DNA of 10,844 nucleotides, from positions 1 through 10,844 of the forward strand of contig DASZLR010000132.1 of NCBI GenBank assembly GCA_035552275.1, read 5' to 3'. This document shows positions 6,253 to 10,844 of this stretch, one piece after another. How positions within the stretch are numbered: position 1 is the first letter of the stretch; every line of letters starts with the position of its first letter. The stretch comes from DASVLX01 sp035552275. Lineage in GTDB: Bacteria; Actinomycetota; Actinomycetes; Mycobacteriales; Pseudonocardiaceae. The translations under genes and the position numbers were made by a program. The notes beneath the pieces are model-generated. The model was not told the origin of the DNA and did no database searches. It saw nothing but the letters and a program-made list of their open reading frames with translations.

Positions 6253-7367
6253 CACGCCTCCTTGTCCCTGGTCACGCAGGAGCGGGCCAGGACCTCGTCG
6301 GAGAAGTCCGGCGCCACCTTGCCGTCGACCAGCATCAGTTCGAGCAGGGATTGCACGTTGCGGGCGTAGAGCTCGCTGGCGTGTTCGGGCATGGTGGCCG
6401 GCAGGTTCAGCGGCGAGGCGATGGTGACGTCGTGCTTGACCACGATCTGGCCCGGCTCGGTCAGCTCGCAGTTGCCGCCGGTCTCGCCGGCCAGGTCGAC
6501 TACCACGCTGCCCGGCCGCATCCGCTCCACCGCCGCGGCGGTGACCAGCTTCGGCGCCGGGCGTCCGGGCACCAGCGCGGTGGTGATCACCACGTCGAAG
6601 CTGGAGATCGCCTCGGTCAGCTTCTGTTGCTGGAGCGCCTGTTCCTCCTCGGTCAGCGACCGGGCGTAACCGCCCTCACCGGCCGCCTGGATGCCCAGGT
6701 CCAGCCATTGCGCGCCGAGCGAGCGCACCTGCTCGGCGACCTCGGGCCGGACGTCGAAGCCGGTGGTGCGCGAGCCGAGCCGCTTGGCCGTGGCCAGCGC
6801 CTGCAGGCCGGCGACGCCGACGCCGAGCACCAGCACGGTGGCCGGCTTGACGGTGCCGGCGGCGGTGGTGAGCATCGGGAAGAACCGGGTGGACTGCTCG
6901 GCGGCCAGCAGCACCGCCTTGTAGCCGGCGACGTTGGCCTGGGACGAGAGCGCGTCCATCGACTGCGCGCGGGAGATCCGCGGCACCGACTCCATGGCGA
7001 ACGCGGTCACCCCGCCGGCCTTCAGTTTGGCCGCCAGCTCGGGGTTGGTCAGCGGCGTCAGGAAGCCGATCAGGGTGCTCCCGGAGCGCAGCTTGCCGAT
7101 CTCCTCGGCGCTGGGCGGGTTGACCTTGATGACCACGTCCGCCGACCAGGGATCGCCGATGGTCGCGCCGGCCCGCTCGAACTCGTCGTCGGGAATCAGC
7201 GCGCCGATCCCGGCGCCGGTCTCCACGACCACGCCCAGGCCGGCGCCGCGCAACCGCTCGACGACCTTGGGCACGATCGCGACCCGGCGCTCACCGGCCG
7301 CTGTCTCTCGGGGCACGCCAATCAGCGCGGCGGGCCCCGTGCTGTCCGTTGCAGTGTCCGCTGTCAC
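6252..7367 (-). CDS. pntAa: NAD(P) transhydrogenase subunit alpha, part 1 (NAD(H)-binding domain)
   Basis: Soluble NAD(H)-binding domain I of the transhydrogenase, related to alanine dehydrogenase. It has 371 residues, close to the usual size for the split alpha subunit. The N-terminal lobe starts IGVPRETAAGERRVAIVP (16-33). The conserved loop SRAQSMDALSSQANVAGYKA spans 132-151. The Rossmann fold carries VLVLGVGVAGLQA (178-190) and the acidic end of the next strand, GFDVRPEV (203-210). Further conserved stretches are ITTALVPGRPAPKLVT (261-276) and VVVDLAGETGGN (288-299). The start is a GTG at 7367, giving about 14 variable residues before the conserved IGVPRE; no strong Shine-Dalgarno sequence precedes it, so the start is less certain than the function. 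It is the first gene of the three-gene operon and overlaps the next by one base. Confidence 0.95.
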   Translation of the reverse strand: MTADTATDSTGPAALIGVPRETAAGERRVAIVPKVVERLRGAGLGVVVETGAGIGALIPDDEFERAGATIGDPWSADVVIKVNPPSAEEIGKLRSGSTLIGFLTPLTNPELAAKLKAGGVTAFAMESVPRISRAQSMDALSSQANVAGYKAVLLAAEQSTRFFPMLTTAAGTVKPATVLVLGVGVAGLQALATAKRLGSRTTGFDVRPEVAEQVRSLGAQWLDLGIQAAGEGGYARSLTEEEQALQQQKLTEAISSFDVVITTALVPGRPAPKLVTAAAVERMRPGSVVVDLAGETGGNCELTEPGQIVVKHDVTIASPLNLPATMPEHASELYARNVQSLLELMLVDGKVAPDFSDEVLARSCVTRDKEA

Positions 7368-7554
7368 CGGGGCAGAATGCCTGGACGATTCCGAAGAGTC
7401 CAGTATCAGAGCGTAGTTTGTTACTCACGAGTCGCGATCACTGTCACGCGAGTGCTGGCAATCAGCCGTTAACCTGCGCATCTCTGCCCATATCGCCCAG
7501 GTCGGGCTCGTGTAACAGGCGTGTGTCCTCGCGCACCTCGTGACCTTGCTCGCG
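7368..7554. other. Intergenic region upstream of the pnt operon
   Basis: These 187 bp hold the pnt promoter region and the 3' flank of the SRPBCC gene. On the minus strand I see AT-richer segments (GAGTAACAAACTACGCT, 7404-7420, and GTTAAC, 7468-7473) but no convincing -35/-10 pair and no Rex-type operator. No clear terminator hairpin follows the SRPBCC stop, so read-through into pnt is possible. Confidence 0.4.
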
Positions 7555-8010
7555 TCAGTTCTCGGTCACGGTGTCGGTCACGATCGTGTCGAGCTTGGCC
7601 AGCACGCCGTCGTAGATCCTGCGCAGGCCCAGCGGCGCGAAGGTGCGCTCGAAGAAGCCGCCGACCCCGCCGGCGCCGTTCCAGGTCGTCTCGATCGACA
7701 CCGTGCTGGCGGCCTCGCCGGCCGGGCGGACCGTCCAGCTGGTCACCATGCTGGAGTTCTCGTCCTTCTCCACCAGACCGTCCGCGGCCTCGCTGACGTG
7801 GATCAGGCAGTCCCGCACCCGCTTGCTGGTGGCAGCCAGCTTCCAGTGCACGACGGTGCCGGCACCGGTGCCACCCTCGCGCACCTCGTACTCGCTGAAG
7901 TGCTCGGTGAGCAGCTTCGGCCGGGTGGCCGTGTAGTCGGCCAGCGCCTGCCGGACCCGGTCGGGAGCGGCCGCCACGGTCCGCTCCGCGGTCGCCTTCA
8001 CCTGCGCCAT
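7555..8010 (-). CDS. SRPBCC-fold protein (polyketide cyclase/dehydrase-like, START superfamily)
   Basis: A 151-residue protein of the SRPBCC (START/Bet v 1-like) superfamily, a helix-grip fold that binds hydrophobic ligands; the ligand and role are unknown. The usual pattern is visible: an N-terminal strand and helix (QVKATAERTVAAAPDRVRQALADYTATRP), a central run of strands (HFSEYEVREGGTGAGTVVHWKLA, then STVSIETTWNGAG), and a long C-terminal helix (ERTFAPLGLRRIYDGVLAKLDTIVTDT). The ATG at 8010 is preceded by GAGGAG six bases upstream, so I prefer it to the earlier in-frame start at 8070, whose extra residues (MTPRSVRHDDDQTYRSEETR) look unstructured. There is no signal peptide. It is divergent from the phosphoesterase gene, with a long inverted repeat between them, and same-strand with the pnt operon 187 bp downstream. 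Confidence 0.82.
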   Translation of the reverse strand: MAQVKATAERTVAAAPDRVRQALADYTATRPKLLTEHFSEYEVREGGTGAGTVVHWKLAATSKRVRDCLIHVSEAADGLVEKDENSSMVTSWTVRPAGEAASTVSIETTWNGAGGVGGFFERTFAPLGLRRIYDGVLAKLDTIVTDTVTEN

Positions 8011-8081
8011 GCGCGTCTCCTCGCTTCGGTACGTCTGGTCGTCATCGTGCCGGACCGAGCGGGGCGTCACGCGCCGGGGAT

Positions 8082-8177
8082 CTCATTTCACTCAGCGTTC
8101 ACGTGTCGATAGATGCACCCGTTCGGGTGTTTCCTCGATCATCCACTCGGGTGGATCGTTAACGCCGAGTGAATGAG
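8082..8177. repeat. Imperfect inverted repeat (17-18-bp arms) in divergent intergenic region
   Basis: Arm 1 is CTCATTTCACTCAGCGTT (8082-8099) and arm 2 is AACGCCGAGTGAATGAG (8161-8177). When one is reverse-complemented they differ by one substitution and one single-base indel. Each arm gives AACGC-Y-GAGTGAA(A)TGAG reading outward towards its gene. Arm 2 abuts the phosphoesterase Shine-Dalgarno region. This could be a paired operator for a regulator of both genes, or the ends of a tiny (about 96 bp) mobile element. Confidence 0.6.
8115..8156. repeat. Two adjacent small hairpins inside the inverted repeat
   Basis: CACCCG-TT-CGGGTG (8116-8129) is a perfect 6-bp stem, followed by TTT on the plus strand. 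ATCCAC-TCGG-GTGGAT (8141-8156) is a second perfect 6-bp stem with a 4-base loop. Both contain TCGGGTG, making a short direct repeat. They may be operator half-sites or a leader structure; neither is long enough to be called a terminator with confidence. Confidence 0.45.
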
Positions 8178-8185
8178 GTGGTCGC

Positions 8186-9631
8186 ATGGCCGGCGGATTG
8201 TCCTCGATCGAGCACATCGTGGTGTTGATGCTGGAGAACCGGTCACTGGATCACCTGCTCGGATACCTCTACACCGACGCCGGCAACAAGTCGCCGGCCG
8301 GCCAGCCGTTCGAGGGGCTGACCGGCGCCGAGTCCAACCCGGACGCGAACGGCAAGCCGGTGACCGTGTTCAAGATCGAGCCCAGCACGCCGAACGCCTA
8401 CTTCATGCCCGGCGCCGATCCCGGCGAGGGCTATATGGCGACCAACAGTCAGCTGTTCGGCACCAACCCGGCGTCCAACCAGCCACCGACCTCGCCGAAC
8501 GCCACCAACAACGGCTTCGTCACCGACTTCGCCTACACGCTGGGCTGGCAGTCGAAGTCCGGCGGCAGTTGGTCGATCGTGCCGGGCACCACCGCGAACG
8601 ACATCATGGGCTGCTTCACGCCGGAGGCACTGCCGGTGCTGTCCGGGCTGGCCAAGGGATTCGCGGTCTGCGACCACTGGTTCGGCAGCGCGCCGACCGA
8701 GACGCTGCCCAACCGGGCGTTCTGCATGGCCGGTACCAGCCAGGGCCACATGGACGACAAGACGCACACGTTCACCTGCCCGTCGATCTTCGGCACGCTG
8801 ACCCAGCACAACCTCGGCTGGGTGATCTACGGCTACGACGCCGCCCCGCTGGCCAAGTCGAACTTCCCCGACATCAGCAGCGCTCCAGCAGACCACTTTG
8901 GACTGTTCAAGGACTTCCAGGCCGCGGCGGCCGGCGGCACACTGCCCGCGTTCGCCTTCCTGGAGCCGAGTTGGGGGTCCTCGGGCAACAGCCAGCACCC
9001 CAACTACGACGTGGCGCTCGGCGAGCAACTCATCCACGACACCTACTACGCGCTGCGCAACGGGCCGGCGTGGGACAGCACGCTGCTGATCATCACCTAC
9101 GACGAGCACGGCGGTTGCTACGACCACGTGCCCCCGCCCACCAACGCGACCCCACCGGACAACACCGCCGGCGAGTTCGGCTTCGACTTCACCCGTTTCG
9201 GGCCGCGCGTGCCGACCGTGCTGGTCTCACCGCTGATCCCGGCCGGCACCGTGTTCCGGGTGCCCGACGGCGCCACCCCGCTGGACCACACGTCGGTCCT
9301 CAAGACGGTGGAGAACCGGTGGACGCTGCCCGCGCTGACCGCCCGCGACAGGGCGGCCGAGGACGTCGGCGCCGCACTCACGCTGAGCGCGCCGCGCACC
9401 GACGACCCGCTCGCCGGGGTGACGGTGCCGAAGTCCAGCGGCGCCAACCCGTCCGCCGGCCAGCCCTCGCACCTCCAGGAAGTGCTCGCCGATCTGCTGT
9501 CCCGGCAGTACCCGGCCGGCGTCGCCAAGCCGCAACTGCACACCGCCGCCGACTACGACGCCTACCTCGCGTCGCAGGCCCCGAAATCCGGCACTGCGGC
9601 TGGCGCCCAACACCACCACCGCAAGGATTAG
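8186..9631 (+). CDS. Phospholipase C / acid phosphatase-type phosphoesterase (alkaline phosphatase superfamily), no signal peptide
   Basis: Phosphoesterase family PF04185 (bacterial phosphatidylcholine-hydrolysing phospholipase C and AcpA-like acid phosphatases), likely a metal-dependent hydrolase of phosphate esters. It has 481 residues. Catalytic signatures are present in order: IVVLMLENRSLDHLLGY (11-27, Glu17-Asn18 metal ligands), CDHWFGSAPTETLPNR (162-177, with Thr173 the likely nucleophile by comparison with the T-x-PNR motif), FLEPSW (258-263) and LLIITYDEHGGCYDHVPPP (300-318, Asp306-Glu307 metal ligands). Most characterised family members are exported by Tat. Here the first motif begins at residue 11, and an in-frame TGA lies only 12 bases upstream of the ATG (8174-8176), so no signal peptide can be added. 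The protein should be cytoplasmic unless exported otherwise. GAGGTGG (8175-8181) is the ribosome-binding site. The C-terminus ends in a His-rich tail (AQHHHRKD). Confidence 0.9.
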   Translation: MAGGLSSIEHIVVLMLENRSLDHLLGYLYTDAGNKSPAGQPFEGLTGAESNPDANGKPVTVFKIEPSTPNAYFMPGADPGEGYMATNSQLFGTNPASNQPPTSPNATNNGFVTDFAYTLGWQSKSGGSWSIVPGTTANDIMGCFTPEALPVLSGLAKGFAVCDHWFGSAPTETLPNRAFCMAGTSQGHMDDKTHTFTCPSIFGTLTQHNLGWVIYGYDAAPLAKSNFPDISSAPADHFGLFKDFQAAAAGGTLPAFAFLEPSWGSSGNSQHPNYDVALGEQLIHDTYYALRNGPAWDSTLLIITYDEHGGCYDHVPPPTNATPPDNTAGEFGFDFTRFGPRVPTVLVSPLIPAGTVFRVPDGATPLDHTSVLKTVENRWTLPALTARDRAAEDVGAALTLSAPRTDDPLAGVTVPKSSGANPSAGQPSHLQEVLADLLSRQYPAGVAKPQLHTAADYDAYLASQAPKSGTAAGAQHHHRKD

Positions 9632-9650
9632 CTTCCCCGCGCGGACAGCG

Positions 9651-9679
9651 TGCACAGCGTCTGCCGGCAGCCGTAAGGT
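9651..9679 (+). promoter_or_regulatory. Putative promoter of the AAA ATPase gene, with a palindrome in its spacer
   Basis: TGCACA (9651-9656), a 17-bp spacer and TAAGGT (9674-9679) form a plausible promoter. The -10 box ends 6 bases before the ATG at 9686, so the transcript is probably leaderless, which agrees with no Shine-Dalgarno sequence being visible. The spacer contains the perfect 10-bp palindrome CTGCCGGCAG (9661-9670), a possible repressor site. The stretch between the phosphoesterase stop and this ATG is only 54 bp. Confidence 0.45.
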
Positions 9680-9685
9680 ACGTAT

Positions 9686-10844
9686 ATGCTGACCAGGCTC
9701 GAAGTGCGGGGATTCAAGAACCTGCTGGACGTCCATGTGGACTTCGGACCGTTCACCTGCATCGCCGGAGCGAACGGCATCGGGAAGTCCAATGTGTTCG
9801 ACGCGATCGACTTCCTTGCGCACCTGGCGAATGAGACGCTCGTCGAGGCGTCTCAACGAGTCCGCGGTGCCTCCGGCCTGCGCGGCAGCGACCCACGTGA
9901 TCTCTTCTGGGACGGGTACCACGAACACGAACGAAAGATCGTCCTCGCGGCCGAGATGATCGTCCCGGCCGAGGTCGAGGACGATCTCGGCGCCGCTGCC
10001 CAAGCTACGACGACCTACCTGCGATACGAGCTGGCACTCGGGTACACAAAGCCCGAAGGGGAGGGCAGCGTGGGCCGCTTGGTGCTGCTCAGCGAGGAAC
10101 TGCGGCACATCAACCGGAGCGAGGCCGCGAAACGTCTGCGTTTCCGGCACAGTGCCAAAAAGTTCCGCGAGGCGGTGGTGATCGGAAAACGGCAGGGAAT
10201 CGCGTATTTGTCGACCGAGACTCGCGATAGCGGCACGGTGATCAACGTGCACGGCGACGGAGGCAGCTTCGGTAAACCGCAGCCGCGCGCGGCGACTCGA
10301 GCCGGGCGGACCGTGCTGAGTACCATCACCACCAACGATTATCCCACCATTCTCTCCGCCCGTCGGGAGATGCAGAGCTGGTATCGGATCGCGCTTGAGC
10401 CATCGGCACTACGCGCTCCCGACGGCTTCTCCGACCCGCGCGGGCTAGCGCAGAACGGTCAACATCTGGCGGCCACGCTGTACCGGATTGCCAACGAGCG
10501 AAGCCCTGGCCTCCCCGATCCGGACCCGGCTGCCGTGTACGCCAGGGTGGCCGGTCGGCTGTCCGATCTCTCGGGTGTTGGCGCGGAACGCATCTCGGTC
10601 GAACCCGACCCGGTTCGCGAGGTTTTCACGCTCATGTTGGAGGAGAAAGGGGGTCTCCGGCTCCCGGCTCGGGCACTGTCCGAGGGAACCTTGCGTTTCC
10701 TCGCGCTGTGTGTCTTGCTGGAAGATCCGACTTCTCAGGGGCTGATCTGTATGGAGGAGCCTGAGAATGGCATCCACCCGGCAAATTTGGCCGCGATGCT
10801 GGAACTCGTACGGGACCTTGCTGTGGACCCGACCGAAGCACCGG
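9686..10844 (+). CDS. RecF/SMC-like AAA family ATPase (AAA_21, COG4637-like), partial, C-terminus outside window
   Basis: ABC/SMC-type ATPase of unknown role. Reading from the ATG at 9686, 386 codons are open to the right edge. The N-terminus is typical (MLTRLEVRGFKNLLDVHVDF); Walker A is GANGIGKS (28-35). Near the edge are the ABC signature LSEGT (331-335) and Walker B LICMEE (353-358, catalytic Glu358), followed by PENGIHP (359-365). This spacing, with a long insert between Walker A and the signature, is that of overcoming-lysogeny-defect/RecF-like ATPases. The D-loop/His-switch region and any C-terminal nuclease domain would lie beyond the window. Some relatives pair with a separate TOPRIM-like protein in phage defence; whether this one does cannot be seen. 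Third-position GC is lower than in the neighbour: 17 of 60 counted codons (10601-10780) end in A or T, against 4 of 60 in the phosphoesterase (8189-8368). Confidence 0.88.
   Translation, partial: MLTRLEVRGFKNLLDVHVDFGPFTCIAGANGIGKSNVFDAIDFLAHLANETLVEASQRVRGASGLRGSDPRDLFWDGYHEHERKIVLAAEMIVPAEVEDDLGAAAQATTTYLRYELALGYTKPEGEGSVGRLVLLSEELRHINRSEAAKRLRFRHSAKKFREAVVIGKRQGIAYLSTETRDSGTVINVHGDGGSFGKPQPRAATRAGRTVLSTITTNDYPTILSARREMQSWYRIALEPSALRAPDGFSDPRGLAQNGQHLAATLYRIANERSPGLPDPDPAAVYARVAGRLSDLSGVGAERISVEPDPVREVFTLMLEEKGGLRLPARALSEGTLRFLALCVLLEDPTSQGLICMEEPENGIHPANLAAMLELVRDLAVDPTEAP

Noticed and set aside
7368..7554. Redox (Rex-type) operator or riboswitch upstream of the pnt operon
   Set aside because: No TGTGAA-N4-TTCACA-like sequence was found, and the short imperfect ACTCG(CG)TGA repeats on the minus strand are too degenerate to support a call.
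8116..8135. Rho-independent terminator at CACCCG-TT-CGGGTG followed by TTT
   Set aside because: The stem is only 6 bp with a 2-base loop and three T's, and no plus-strand gene ends upstream of it.
1..10844. CRISPR array, tRNA, rRNA or insertion sequence
   Set aside because: No regularly spaced repeats, no cloverleaf-like sequence in the intergenic gaps, and no transposase or integrase motifs in any frame examined.

Overview
The window is very GC-rich and its gene families are typical of a soil-type actinomycete (Actinomycetota). Pointers are GC-ending codons, GTG starts, TANNNT -10 boxes placed directly before start codons, a three-gene pntAa-pntAb-pntB operon, and a large sigma factor with a SnoaL-like tail. 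Pseudonocardiales, Mycobacteriales or Micromonosporales would all fit; the genus cannot be read from the sequence.

Layout, left to right: a partial SAM methyltransferase (minus, running off the left edge) is divergent from an NCS1 nucleobase permease (plus). The permease converges on, and overlaps by 50 bp, a DHA2-type MFS exporter (minus). The exporter is divergent from a SigG-like sigma factor (plus). The sigma gene converges, with stop codons touching, on the proton-translocating NAD(P) transhydrogenase operon pntAa-pntAb-pntB (minus; all three genes overlap). Next come an SRPBCC-domain protein (minus), a divergent phospholipase C/phosphoesterase-family protein (plus), and a RecF/SMC-like AAA ATPase (plus, running off the right edge). 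No gene-free stretch exceeds about 190 bp. I see no tRNA, rRNA, CRISPR array, insertion sequence or origin.

The strongest non-coding signal is upstream of the sigma factor: TTGTCGGTG-N8-TAGGGT, a full match to the RecA-independent DNA-damage (PafBC/RecA_NDp) promoter consensus, with the GTG start 7 bases after the -10 box. This implies a leaderless, DNA-damage-inducible sigma gene. It also rules out the longer TTG-initiated reading frame, which would begin inside the promoter. The 175-bp divergent region between the SRPBCC and phosphoesterase genes carries an unexplained inverted repeat of 17-18 bp arms enclosing two small hairpins. The right-edge ATPase has clearly lower GC at third codon positions than its neighbour and may mark the start of an acquired or defence-related locus, but its partner genes lie outside the window.

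Functionally, most of the window is housekeeping and transport: NADPH supply by transhydrogenase, nucleobase uptake, and drug or metabolite export. A stress sigma factor sits in the middle. No complete novel multi-gene system is visible.
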